Of a DNA stretch of 64,000 nucleotides, positions 1-8,661 are shown piece by piece (position 1 is the stretch's first letter; each line of letters opens with the position of its first letter). Under the pieces are notes generated by a model that worked only from the letters and a program-made list of their open reading frames with translations, was not told where the DNA came from and did not search any database. The position numbers and the translations under genes were made by a program. Origin of the DNA: Fremontodendron californicum (Eukaryota > Streptophyta > Magnoliopsida > Malvales > Malvaceae); contig JAULJL010000035.1 in the NCBI GenBank assembly GCA_030761205.1, positions 10,496,001 to 10,560,000 on the forward strand, in the 5' to 3' direction.

Positions 1-10
1 TTGCCGGGGA
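1..10 (+). other. Partial primer-binding site of outer element
   Basis: These ten bases match the last ten bases of the complete site at 4859-4876, which is complementary to the 3' end of plant tRNA-Asp. They place the start of the internal region of the outer element about 8 bases before the window. Confidence 0.75.
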
Positions 11-136
11 TTGTTTTCTTTAGTTTATTTGTTACTTGGTTTATTCTTATTTTCAGTTCTAATGAGTTTTATTTTCTTGTACATACGAGTTTTTCTTATC
101 AAATTTTGAAAAAAAAAATAAAAAAAAATAAAAAAA

Positions 137-1078
137 ATGATGGAATTGAGCAATCTAACACTTGAAGAGTTGGTGGCATACATGAACATGGAGAATCAAC
201 AAGCCAATCTCACCTTCCCAGTTCAACAATTTGCCATGGGAGGATGTCAAGGCCATCAAGTGTTTCAAGACCAACAGTATGATCATTACTCAAACACTTA
301 CCATGAGGGATGGTGGGATCATACTAATTATGGCTACTCGAAAAATTACCAAGAAGTAGATCCTTATGCCAATTACACTCATCAATCTAGCTTCAATCAA
401 TCATGGTCCCAAGAACCAGATCTTTTTCAACCACCACATATGACTCAAAACTCAGGTACTTCTTTAGAAGATATTGTCTATTCTCTTGTTACTGATACTT
501 TGCAATTCCAACAGGAAACAAGGGAAAGCATCCAGAGTTTGGAAAAGCAAATGAGCCAATTGGCTAGTAGTATGGTGGGATGGGTAGCACAAAGATCTGA
601 AGAACTCTCTGCCCAAACTATGATTAACCCAAAGGAGAATGCTACTATTGTGACCTTGAGGAATGAGGAACAAGATGAGGATGAGACAAAATTAGAGATG
701 AATTCTATTCTTGAGGATAATGAAGCCAATGATCCAAATAAGAGTATTTCAGCACCTGAGGTAACGTTTGAGATTCCAATTTTTACTAATGTTTCTTCTC
801 CACCTTTTCCTAGTAGATTCGCAAAGTTCAAGGAGGATGAACATGAACAAGACACGCTAGAAACCTTAAACAGTTTGTTTGTGGATGTCATTCAACAAGT
901 ACCAAAAGATGCATCATTCCTCGATGAGATATGCACCACCAAGGATGATGGAATAATACTTGTAATGGAGAATACATCCACTGTTGTGCAAAGAAAGCTA
1001 CCTCTCAAACGCATAAATTTGGGAAATTTCATGTATGAGCCTGACAAGCCTAAAAAGCCAAGAAGGGGTGTTGGTTAG
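137..1078 (+). pseudogene. Gag-like ORF relic of outer element (313 aa)
   Basis: An open frame of 313 residues lies at the usual gag position downstream of the primer-binding site. Residues ~128-145 (SIQSLEKQMSQLAS) and ~220-270 (PPFPSRFAKFKEDE, then a VPKDASFLDEICT stretch) resemble the linker segments between capsid and protease of plant Ty3 gag proteins. There is no recognisable capsid domain, CCHC zinc knuckle or protease motif, and the C-terminus ends in a basic KKPRRG tail where the protease would begin. It is Gln/Asn-rich at the N-terminus. I read it as a shortened or rebuilt gag, possibly still translatable because the frame is open. It is not homologous along its length to the gag-protease of the nested copy at 5065-7857, so the two elements differ in their 5' halves. 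Confidence 0.6.
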
Positions 1079-1622
1079 ATTCAAAACACTAACTCAAGTG
1101 TTAATTGGGAAGGCAGCCCAATTAAAGATGAAATTGCCAACCTTCCATATTCAGATTTGCTTTCTCTTTCTCTTTCTTTTCCTTTTTCTTTTATTATTTT
1201 TATTGTTTTTATTTTTATTTCTTATGTTTCTTTGTTAATTGTGTTTACTATTTTTAAGTTCATTTAGGCTGCATAAGTTTCTTTTGTTTAATAGTTCTTT
1301 TCTCTTACATATAATTCTTGCATTGGGGGATAATAGCATTACATTAATGACAATGTAAGAATTATGTGTGGGGGGAAGAATTTAGGATTTTATTTAGAGT
1401 GTTTTATTTTTGAGTCTTTTTATGTTGTTTTTTCTTTTTGATCCTTGTTTTGAAAATAACTAGATGTAAATATAATTTTTATTTTTTTTAACCCCGGTTA
1501 AATGGCGGATAACGGTACTCCGTGATTATTTAAATCGGTTCCATCAGCTACCCACAAAACTGATATTGTATATAAATTTCTCTTCCAATTTCTCTTTCAA
1601 TTTTTTTTCATTTTTTTTTCAG
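1079..1622 (+). other. Non-coding leader before the virus-like ORF, with splice-acceptor-like end
   Basis: No gene. It contains a TTGGGG...GACAATGTAAGAATTATGTGTGGGGGGAAG stretch (split by a few bases, ~1323-1379) resembling the 3' non-coding regions of these elements, and a TATA-like TATATAAAT near 1569. It ends in a long pyrimidine run followed by CAG (AG at 1621-1622), directly before the virus-like ORF. The nested copy has coding sequence instead of this pyrimidine run at the same boundary. Confidence 0.5.
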
Positions 1623-1623
1623 G

Positions 1624-2160
1624 ATGGATGATATTCTCACAAGATTGCAGAAACGATTTCCTCCTTTTCCTCGAAATATTTTACTGAAGCTTTACCAAGT
1701 TTGATTTGAAAGATTAAGAATGCTTATGCACAAAGGGATTCCTGCAGACATACGTTGGATAATTGAAGCCAAGGTACGTGAAGATGAATATCTTCCTGTT
1801 TTGCATTTACCAGGTACAGGTAGAAGCACTTTTGCAAAGAAGCGACGAGCAAAGCGCATGAGTTCAAATTGCCACAAATGTGCACGATGGACGCGTAACG
1901 ATAAATGTCGTTCTATTGGGATTCCGTCCTCTAATCGAGATGATAAAATTGAATTCATTAAGGATGGACTGAGTAAGGAGAATTTGGGTAATATCCAACT
2001 TTCTCTTGAGACGCATCCTAGTGGAGACGTACAAAGAGAAATTCTTGATTTATGGCCGCAATTCCAAAGGGAATGGCAACATCTTGGGAATCTGATGTTA
2101 AAAGACCCTGTTTGCCAGCTTGTAAGAAAACTGGATGGGAAGCATATCCTCGACTCATAG
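1624..2160 (+). pseudogene. Virus-like nucleic-acid-binding protein ORF, broken copy (outer element)
   Basis: This is the counterpart of the intact 178-codon ORF at 7850-8386. Here codon 27 is a TGA stop (1702-1704), and codon 91, one of four clustered cysteines in the intact copy, reads Arg. The remainder from an internal ATG at 1720 is open to the same stop codon. The basic block and the other three cysteines are kept. Family resemblance (inferred by eye): the carlavirus nucleic-acid-binding proteins, which have a basic Arg/Lys block followed by a Cys cluster. Both lesions suggest the outer copy has lost this function while LOG downstream remains open. Confidence 0.6.
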
Positions 2161-2326
2161 AAGGCGTTTAAGCCGTTTCTGGACGTAAAACCAGAGGAAG
2201 ATGTGAGCCACAATCACAACTACAATAAATGACTTCTCAGCTTTTGGTTTGATTTGCAATAACTTTATTTCGGTTTAATTTACGTGTTATTCGATTTGTG
2301 TAATTATTCTCATTTTTTTTATTTGT

Positions 2327-2574
2327 CTTTTACGGTTGATTTTTCTTCTCTTTTTTATTTTCTTCCTGAAATCACGCAAAAATCTTTTGTTAGGTTAACA
2401 TTTTCTTCTGACAGGTCAAATACACTTTCGGCGACATTATTACTCTTGACTTTTACGATTGATTTTTCTTCTCTTTTTGATTTTCTTCCTGAAATCACGC
2501 AAAAATCTTTTGTTAAGTTAACATTTTCTTCTGACAGGTCAGATACACTTTCGGCGACATTATTACTCTTGTCT
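2327..2574 (+). repeat. Two tandem copies of a 124-base unit upstream of LOG
   Basis: Unit starts at 2327 and 2451 (TTTTACGRTTGATTTTTC...). Each contains TTCTTCTGACAGGTCA and CACTTTCGGCGACATTATTACTC. The nested element has one full unit plus part of another (about 8420-8590), so copy number varies between copies of the cassette. Confidence 0.8.
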
Positions 2575-2590
2575 GATTCACTACTCAGTC

Positions 2591-2600
2591 CTCTATATAT
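2591..2600 (+). promoter_or_regulatory. TATA-like box upstream of LOG (outer copy)
   Basis: CTCTATATAT lies 50-59 bases before the LOG ATG at 2650. The same bases occur before the nested LOG (about 8603-8612). Spacing fits a plant core promoter with a very short 5' UTR, but the element LTR could equally drive transcription. Confidence 0.3.
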
Positions 2601-2649
2601 TACACCATGTACTCATTCTCTTTCAGGCACTCGAAAAAAAGAAAAAAAA

Positions 2650-3297
2650 ATGGAAAGTACTTCGTCCCAACGCATTAAAAAAATTTGTGTTTTTGGAGGT
2701 GCTTATCCAGGGAAAAATAACATATTCGCTGATGAAGCCATAAGAGTTGGAGTAATACTTGCCCAACAAAATATCCAGTTGATTTATGGAGGCGGTAGTA
2801 CGGGTTTAATGGGAGCAGTCGCTACAGCAGCACACGCCGGAGGAAGTCCAGTTCTAGGAATCGTGCCAAAACTATTCACAGATTTTTGTGGACCTACCTT
2901 GGGTAAGGAAATACAAGTCTGGAGTATCCCTGAACGGATAACAATCATGTACCATTCTGCCGATGCATTCATTGCTTTACCAGGAGGTCTGGGTACATTG
3001 GAAGAAATAGCTTGCGTGGCTTCTTGGTCATCTTTGGTCACAAATAAGAAACCCATTGGTTTGCTTAATATTAATGGTTATTTTAGTAATTTGCTTTCAT
3101 ATTTAGATAATGCTGTGGATAATGGATTCATGTTTTCAGAGGCAAGGAGAACCATAATTTCTGCTACAACCATTGAAGATTTACTCAAAAAGCTCCAAGC
3201 TTATGAGTATTTATCTGCTACGGTTGTTTCGCAAACGCTCGGAAAAAGAAAAAGAGATATGGACGAGCAAGGAGTGGATTGCACTTTGTCTTTGTGA
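2650..3297 (+). CDS. LOG-like: LOG-like cytokinin riboside 5'-monophosphate phosphoribohydrolase carried by the outer retrotransposon
   Basis: An intact, intronless ORF of 215 residues. LOG enzymes remove ribose 5-phosphate from cytokinin nucleotides and so release active cytokinin base, mainly in the cytosol. Visible motifs: the Rossmann-like start VFGGAYPGK (14-22), GGGSTGLMG (47-55), conserved Arg96 in ERITIM, and the family signature PGGLGTLEE (111-119) with Glu119. Length matches plant LOGs (about 200-220). Compared with typical LOGs the CGS motif reads GGA and the Arg is not followed by Lys, so it belongs to a divergent LOG clade or has drifted. The tail has a basic KRKR (199-202). The start is the ATG after an A-rich run; an upstream in-frame extension is low-complexity leader and not preferred. 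Host LOG genes normally have several introns, so this looks like a captured spliced copy. It differs from the nested LOG by eight bases. Confidence 0.85.
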   Translation: MESTSSQRIKKICVFGGAYPGKNNIFADEAIRVGVILAQQNIQLIYGGGSTGLMGAVATAAHAGGSPVLGIVPKLFTDFCGPTLGKEIQVWSIPERITIMYHSADAFIALPGGLGTLEEIACVASWSSLVTNKKPIGLLNINGYFSNLLSYLDNAVDNGFMFSEARRTIISATTIEDLLKKLQAYEYLSATVVSQTLGKRKRDMDEQGVDCTLSL

Positions 3298-3347
3298 CAT
3301 TATCTAACATTTTGTTTGTTGTGTCTCAGTTATAATAAGTGGTTAGC

Positions 3348-3352
3348 AACCT
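3348..3352 (+). other. Left target-site duplication (AACCT) of nested element
   Basis: AACCT directly precedes the left LTR (TGATAACT...) and recurs at 12578-12582 directly after the right LTR. Removing 3353-12582 restores a sequence matching 9354-9400 of the nested element itself. Confidence 0.93.
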
Positions 3353-4852
3353 TGATAACTCGTATAATTATATAGTTTTTAGTTATGTTTTATTATTGTT
3401 TTGTGTCAAATACGAGTTATTATTGTTTAGTCTAATTGTGTTTATGATCTTTTATATTTTTATGTAATTTGGTGTTTTTCACAAGTTTCTTTGAGTGATT
3501 TCAGATTACTAGAATTAAGGGCAAATCCAGTTCAGTTCCAGTTCCGACACCTTTTGCCATATCAGCTATATCTTGAGTTTCACTGAAGCAATAAGGCTGA
3601 ACTTTGTATCCCTGCAAAGCTAAGAGGCATATCTATCTTTTTCATGTTTTACACTTCTTGAAACGGAGTCGTTTTCCCTAGAGAAATCGACCATCAAGTT
3701 GGCTGATGTGCAATGACGTCTGTTCTGCACCGTTTTGGTATTTTGACCATATCTTCCGATCCACGTGCGCAAATGATCTGATTCCAACGGCTATGGATCC
3801 GTAACTGATAGGGGTATATTTTTCTAGAAGACCATTTTATCAGATCGAGCCTCCAACATTGACAAAATCGACCATCAAGCTGGCTGATCAGAATTGTCAT
3901 ACAATATGACGAAAATTGTTAGAAAAATGCACCCACCTATTATACCTACCTTTGAAATTTGTAAAGCTTGTCTCTTGTCATTTAGCCCTCCAAAATGTGT
4001 ATAAATAGAGGTCCTTGGATGAGTATTGGGATACATTATACATTGGTAGGATATTAGCCTTTGTAGAAAAATTCTCTAAGTTTTCTTCTTCTTTCCTTTC
4101 TCTAGTTTTCTTTTTTTATTTACTTATGCTTCTTACATTTCTTTTCATTTTATTCATATCTAGTATGTGTTGCTAATCATATTGTTGAGGTGATGAGGTG
4201 AAGCTCTTGGTAAATGCTAAGGTTAGTCTCTTAAACATGAGCTAAAATGAATCATCATTTATAAACACTAGTATAGATAATATTTTCTTTTGGTTTAAAA
4301 TCATACTTGCAAAGTAGAGATCTTGATTCATTATTGACAATGAAAATGGCACAGTAAATGCTTGGTTTCATAACCTTGATTTGTTGTAGACATATACCTT
4401 GGCATAAGGAATGCTTGGACTCTTTTTGTGAGTTTTGAGGACACCAAATGAACATAATATCATATGCTATGGACGTTGGACAATTTGGACTGAATTGCTA
4501 AACCTTCCGGTTGGAACCTCCCTTATGTGTGGATTTCAATTGTGTAATAAAACAAGATTAATCTTAGCATAACACCAAGAGTGGATTCTCTAACCTCAAC
4601 ATCTTTTCTTATTGTTTTTTTTATATCTTGTTTAATTGCTTTTATGTTATTTTGTTTATTTTGTTCTCTAATATCTTGTTTACTTTCTTTGTTATTGATT
4701 CCCTAATATCTTGTTTATTTTCTTTTTCTTATATATTTATAAACTTATACTTACTAATACGCTTCCCTGTGGTTCGACCTCGGACACCCGAGAATTTATT
4801 ACTTGAACATAACCTGCACTTGGGTTTACAACTCTTAATTGAGTCTCCATCA
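3353..4852 (+). repeat. 5' LTR of nested element (1500 bases)
   Basis: Begins TGATAACTCGTATAATTA and ends CTCCATCA, matching 11078-12577 at a constant offset of 7725. A TATA box lies at 4000-4008. The first ~750 bases are related to the outer LTR at 14563 but the rest is not. Confidence 0.95.
4000..4008 (+). promoter_or_regulatory. TATA box in nested 5' LTR
   Basis: TATAAATAG in the middle of the LTR, conserved at 11725-11733 and in the otherwise different outer LTR (15390-15398). Transcription would start about 30 bases downstream, near 4030, defining the U3/R boundary. Confidence 0.6.
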
Positions 4853-4858
4853 AGTTTT

Positions 4859-4876
4859 TGGCGCCGTTGCCGGGGA
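4859..4876 (+). other. Primer-binding site, tRNA-Asp type
   Basis: TGGCGCCGTTGCCGGGGA starts six bases after the LTR end. It is the reverse complement of the 3' end of plant tRNA-Asp(GUC), the primer used by Athila-type elements. Confidence 0.9.
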
Positions 4877-4920
4877 GGCAATACTAAGTATATAAGTTTA
4901 TAAGTATATTTATTTTTATT

Positions 4921-5039
4921 GGCTGGTTATACCGCCTATATTTATTTTTATTGGCTGGTTATACCGCCTAATTTTCTATATATTTATATTTATATTGTAT
5001 ATTAACTTTGTTTTATTTTTATTGGCTGGTTATACCGCC
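4921..5039 (+). repeat. Three copies of a hairpin-forming 16-mer in the element leader
   Basis: GGCTGGTTATACCGCC occurs at 4921-4936, 4953-4968 and 5024-5039. It can fold as GGC-(U)-GGU-UAU-ACC-GCC: six pairs, one bulged U and a UAU loop. Four further copies lie in the outer LTR (16254-16398). Confidence 0.8.
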
Positions 5040-5064
5040 TAATTTTGTATATTAACTTTGTTTT

Positions 5065-7857
5065 ATGCTTGTTTGGCGACGTGATTTTAGATCTCGTCGT
5101 TTAGTTAGATTTTATTGTGAAACTTTTTCAGGTAATCTTTCTAATACAACTCCTACCATGGCTGACAATGAAAGTGTTCATGCTGAAGATGAGAACAGAC
5201 AAGTACGCACCATGCGTGACTACTTGCAACCAACTCGAAGCTCATCACCCTCTTGTTTTATTTTTCCTCTCAATGCAAACAACTTTCGTTTTAAACCAGG
5301 TATGATAGCTTTGCTTCCAAATTTCTATGGGTTGGAATCGGAAAGTGCTTACTCGTTTCTAAAAGACTTCGAAGATGTATGTGTTACCTTTAATGACCAA
5401 CAATGTACAAATGAAATTGTCAAGCTAAAATTATTTCCTTTTTCTTTAAAAGATAAAGCAAAAATTTGGCTTCATAATTTAAAACCAAGGTCAATTGGCA
5501 CATGGCAAGAATTACAAACTGAGTTTCTAAAGAAATTTTTCCCAGCACATAAAACTACTGCTTTGAAAAGACAGATTCAAAATTTCAATCAAAATCAAAA
5601 GGAAGCATTTTTTCAGTGCTGGGATCGTTTTAAAGATTTGTTAAGTTCTTGTCCACATCATGGTTTTGAAAAATGGCGTCTTATTAGTTTCTTTTATGAA
5701 AGTTTAACTCCCGAAACTAAACAATTTGTTGAAACAATGTGTAACGGTGAGTTTCTAGAAAAAGAACCTGAAGAAGCCTTTGACTACTTAGACCATTTGG
5801 CAGATAACTCTCAAGCCTGGCACACAGATAATTCCTCTGAAAGTTCCAATAGATCTAATGTTGTTTCTAACAGAGGAAAATATCATTTTAGTCAAGAAGA
5901 TGAGATAAAAGCTAAAGTAGCTAATTTGGCTAGAAAGATTGAAGCCATGGAACTTAGAGAAGTAAAAGAAGTCAAAACGGTTAAAAATGAAGAAAGTTGT
6001 GGAATTTGTGAAATCATGGGACACCCCACTTCTGAATGTCCAAACATTCCCATTCTTAAAGAAGCGTTGCATGATCAAGTAAATTCCATAAACACATTTA
6101 AAAAGCCTTTTCCTTCTCCTTACTCTGAAACGTATAACCCTGAATGGAGAAATCATCCCAACTTCAGTTGGCGGAATAATAATCATGTTCAGGTACCACA
6201 ATCTCAAAAGCCGGGCAACACTTTTTCCTATCAAGCTTCACGTGTACAAACCTTGGAAGAGACATTGCAAGCATTCATGCAAACACAAGCAAATGTGAAT
6301 AGCCGGACTTCACAGGACATCAATGAGATCAAAAACACCTTGTCCACATTGACAGCTTCATTACGCACTCAAGAAAAAGGTAAGTTTCCTGCTCAACCTC
6401 AGCCTAACCCTTCTACTCAATGTCTTGTTTCTTGCTCCAATGAAACTCAACAGGAAAATGCCAGTTCTATCACAACTCTTCGAAGTGGAAAGGCAATTGA
6501 CAAAAAGATTCCATCAAAAGACCAAGATCCTCTTTCCCCTCCGAAAAGTAATGGTAAGGATGATGGTAAGTCTGAACTTCTTGAAAATTTGGACAAAGAA
6601 AAAGGTATGCATCCTGCTCCTTTTCCTCAAAGGTTGCAAACAATAAAGAATTTGAATCAAAATGCAGAAATTTATGAACTTTTCAAACAAGTTAAGATTA
6701 ACATTCCTTTATTGGATGCAATCAAACAAGTTCCATCTTATGCTAAAATTTTGAAGGACATGTGCACATTTAAAAGGAAACATAATGTACAAAAGAAAGC
6801 ATTTCTGACGGAAAGTGTGAGCTCAATCATTCAGCACCTTACTCCACCAAAATTCAAAGATCCTGGATGTCCAACAATCTCATGCATCATTGGAAACACT
6901 AGAATAGAACGTGCATTGCTTGATCTTGGTGCTAGTGTTAATCTTTTGCCTTTTTCTGTTTATCAACAGTTAGGTTTAGGTGAACTCAAGGAAACACCTG
7001 TTACACTTCAACTAGCTGATCGTTCTGTAAAAATTCCTCGAGGGATAGTTGAAGATGTTTTGGTTCAAATTGATAATTTTTACTTCCCTGTTGATTTTAT
7101 TGTTTTGGACACACATCCTGTTTCAAACCCAAATGTTCAAATTCCTGTTATATTAGGCCGTCCATTTCTTGCAACTTCTAATGCTCTGATAAATTGCAGG
7201 AATGGTATGTTGAACATTTCTTTTGGAAATATGACTTTAGAATTAAATGTGTTCAACACTTGCAAGCAACCTGGTGATGATTCAGAAGTACATGAAGTGG
7301 ATTTCATTGAAGAACTTGTTCAAGAACATCTCACCACTACCACATTCCATGATCCTTTAAAAGCTTATTTAATTGAATGTGAGTTTGATAATGCTTCAGA
7401 AATTTCACACACTGATTCTTTGTTAAATTCTTTTCAGGTTAAGCATTGTTGGAAACAAAAGTTTGAGGAACTTCCATCACTTACAAATGTCACTGTACCA
7501 TCAACTATTGAACCACCCAAGTTGGATTTAAAACCATTGCCATCCGAGCTAAAATATTCCTTTTTGGGTGAGAATGAAACTTTTCCAATCATAAATGAAC
7601 TTGAGGAACTCAGAAATGATGCATATGAGAATTCTAAAATTCATAAAGAAAGAACTAAAGCCTTTCATGACAAGTTAATTTCAAGAAAAATATTTGATGT
7701 TGGGCAAAAAGTTCTACTTTATAATTCTAGACTTCACATATTTCTTGGTAAGTTGAGATCAAGATGGACTGGCCCATTTGTGGTTAAGCATGTGTATCAT
7801 TATGGAGCAGTTGACATTGAGAATCCTCAAAATGGTAACGTATTCAAGGATGGATGA
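5065..7857 (+). CDS. Gag-protease fused in frame to integrase C-terminus (nested element, 930 aa)
   Basis: One open frame. The likely gag start is Met32 (base 5158). Domains in order: capsid/Retrotrans_gag (about residues 75-220, with FPFSLKDKAKIWL and WDRFKDLLSSCPHHG); CCHC zinc knuckle (312-325: C-X2-C-X4-H-X4-C); aspartic protease with DLGASVNLLP (Asp620) and ILGRPFL; the usual lead-in to reverse transcriptase (PPKLDLKPLPSELKYSFLGE); then, without reverse transcriptase, RNase H or integrase core, the integrase tail (LRNDAYENSKIHKERTKAFH and the GPY/F-type LRSRWTGPF). The join lies near bases 7588-7594 and keeps the frame. Particles could be made and processed in cis, but reverse transcription and integration need a helper element. 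The last eight bases (ATGGATGA) overlap the start of the virus-like ORF in another frame. Confidence 0.88.
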   Translation: MLVWRRDFRSRRLVRFYCETFSGNLSNTTPTMADNESVHAEDENRQVRTMRDYLQPTRSSSPSCFIFPLNANNFRFKPGMIALLPNFYGLESESAYSFLKDFEDVCVTFNDQQCTNEIVKLKLFPFSLKDKAKIWLHNLKPRSIGTWQELQTEFLKKFFPAHKTTALKRQIQNFNQNQKEAFFQCWDRFKDLLSSCPHHGFEKWRLISFFYESLTPETKQFVETMCNGEFLEKEPEEAFDYLDHLADNSQAWHTDNSSESSNRSNVVSNRGKYHFSQEDEIKAKVANLARKIEAMELREVKEVKTVKNEESCGICEIMGHPTSECPNIPILKEALHDQVNSINTFKKPFPSPYSETYNPEWRNHPNFSWRNNNHVQVPQSQKPGNTFSYQASRVQTLEETLQAFMQTQANVNSRTSQDINEIKNTLSTLTASLRTQEKGKFPAQPQPNPSTQCLVSCSNETQQENASSITTLRSGKAIDKKIPSKDQDPLSPPKSNGKDDGKSELLENLDKEKGMHPAPFPQRLQTIKNLNQNAEIYELFKQVKINIPLLDAIKQVPSYAKILKDMCTFKRKHNVQKKAFLTESVSSIIQHLTPPKFKDPGCPTISCIIGNTRIERALLDLGASVNLLPFSVYQQLGLGELKETPVTLQLADRSVKIPRGIVEDVLVQIDNFYFPVDFIVLDTHPVSNPNVQIPVILGRPFLATSNALINCRNGMLNISFGNMTLELNVFNTCKQPGDDSEVHEVDFIEELVQEHLTTTTFHDPLKAYLIECEFDNASEISHTDSLLNSFQVKHCWKQKFEELPSLTNVTVPSTIEPPKLDLKPLPSELKYSFLGENETFPIINELEELRNDAYENSKIHKERTKAFHDKLISRKIFDVGQKVLLYNSRLHIFLGKLRSRWTGPFVVKHVYHYGAVDIENPQNGNVFKDG

Positions 7858-8386
7858 TATTCTCAAAAGATTGCAGAAACGATTTCCTCCTTTTCCTCGG
7901 AATATTTTACTGAAGCTTTACCAAGTTCGATTAGAAAGATTAAGAATGCTTATGAACAAAGGGATTCCTGAAGACATACGTTGGATAATTGAAGCCAAGG
8001 TACGTGAAGATGAATATCTTCCTGTTTTGCATTTACCAGGTACAGGTAGAAGCACTTATGCAAAGAAGCGACGAGCAAAGCGCATGAGTTCAAATTGCCA
8101 CAAGTGTGCACGATGGACGTGTAACGGTAAATGTCGTTCTATTGGGATTCCGTCCTCTAATCGAGATGATAAAATTGAATTCATTAAGGATGGACTGAGT
8201 AAGGAGAATTTGGGTAATATCCAACTTTCTCTTGAGACGCATCCTAGTGGAGATGTACAAAGAGAAATTCTTGATTTATGGCCGCAATTCCAAAGGGAAT
8301 GGCAACATCTTGGGAATCTGATGATAAAAGACCCTGTTTGCCAGCTTGTAAGAAAACTGGATGGGAAGCATATCCTCGACTCATAG
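7850..8386 (+). CDS. Carlavirus-like nucleic-acid-binding (Cys-rich, basic) protein, intact copy
   Basis: 178 codons from ATG 7850 to TAG 8386, starting inside the gag stop region (8-base overlap, +1 frame). Seen: a helical-looking N-terminus; a basic block at residues 66-79 (GRSTYAKKRRAKR); four clustered cysteines at 83, 86, 91 and 95 with a C-X2-C-X4-C-X3-C pattern, fitting a small zinc-binding fold; then an acidic/hydrophobic segment (DDKIEFIKDGLSKE). Known: carlavirus nucleic-acid-binding proteins pair such a GRS/basic block with a Cys cluster, bind nucleic acid, and some act as silencing suppressors or enter the nucleus. Inferred: the residue order is similar enough to propose homology, with a longer C-terminal tail (120-178) that I cannot place. 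It could alternatively be an unrelated basic zinc-finger protein. Confidence 0.6.
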   Translation: MDDILKRLQKRFPPFPRNILLKLYQVRLERLRMLMNKGIPEDIRWIIEAKVREDEYLPVLHLPGTGRSTYAKKRRAKRMSSNCHKCARWTCNGKCRSIGIPSSNRDDKIEFIKDGLSKENLGNIQLSLETHPSGDVQREILDLWPQFQREWQHLGNLMIKDPVCQLVRKLDGKHILDS

Positions 8387-8661
8387 AAGGCGTTTAAGCC
8401 GTTTCTGGACGTAAAACCAGAGGAAGATGCCAAATACACTTTCGGCGACATTATTACTTTTGACTTTTACGGTTGATTTTTCTTCTCTTTTTGATTTTCT
8501 TCCTGAAATCATGCAAAAATCTTTTGTTAGGTTAACATTTTCTTCTGACAGGTCAAATACACTTTCGGCGACATTATTACTCTTGTCTGATTCACTACTC
8601 AGTCCTCTATATATTACACCATGTACTCATTCTCTTTCAGGCACTCGAAAAAGAAAAAAAA
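8387..8661 (+). other. Leader between virus-like ORF and LOG (nested copy)
   Basis: Shortened relative to the outer copy: after GAAGATG (about 8429) it jumps to the CAAATACACTTTCGG part of the 124-base repeat. It keeps the TATA-like CTCTATATAT and the pyrimidine run ending in CAG (AG at 8639-8640), 22 bases before LOG. Confidence 0.5.

Larger units (their letters stand above)
2161..2649 (+). other. Leader between virus-like ORF and LOG
   Basis: Non-coding. It holds a 124-base direct repeat (2327-2574), a TATA-like CTCTATATAT (2591-2600) and a pyrimidine-rich run ending in CAG (AG at 2625-2626), 24 bases before the LOG start. The nested copy lacks about 210 bases of it (its join falls near 8429). 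A local promoter or a splice acceptor for LOG are both possible; neither is proven. Confidence 0.5.

Noticed and set aside
1692..2213. Minus-strand frame opposite the virus-like ORF (also 8056-8451)
   Set aside because: Present opposite both copies only because the plus-strand ORF has few stops on the other strand; no family resemblance.
2284..2649. N-terminal extension of the outer LOG frame
   Set aside because: It translates the duplicated leader with Phe/Ser/Leu low complexity; the nested copy lacks this extension, and length and family match favour the ATG at 2650.
3694..3900. Small minus-strand ORF in LTR (also 11419-11625 and 15063-15290)
   Set aside because: It repeats wherever the LTR repeats, has no recognisable domain and lies in U3.
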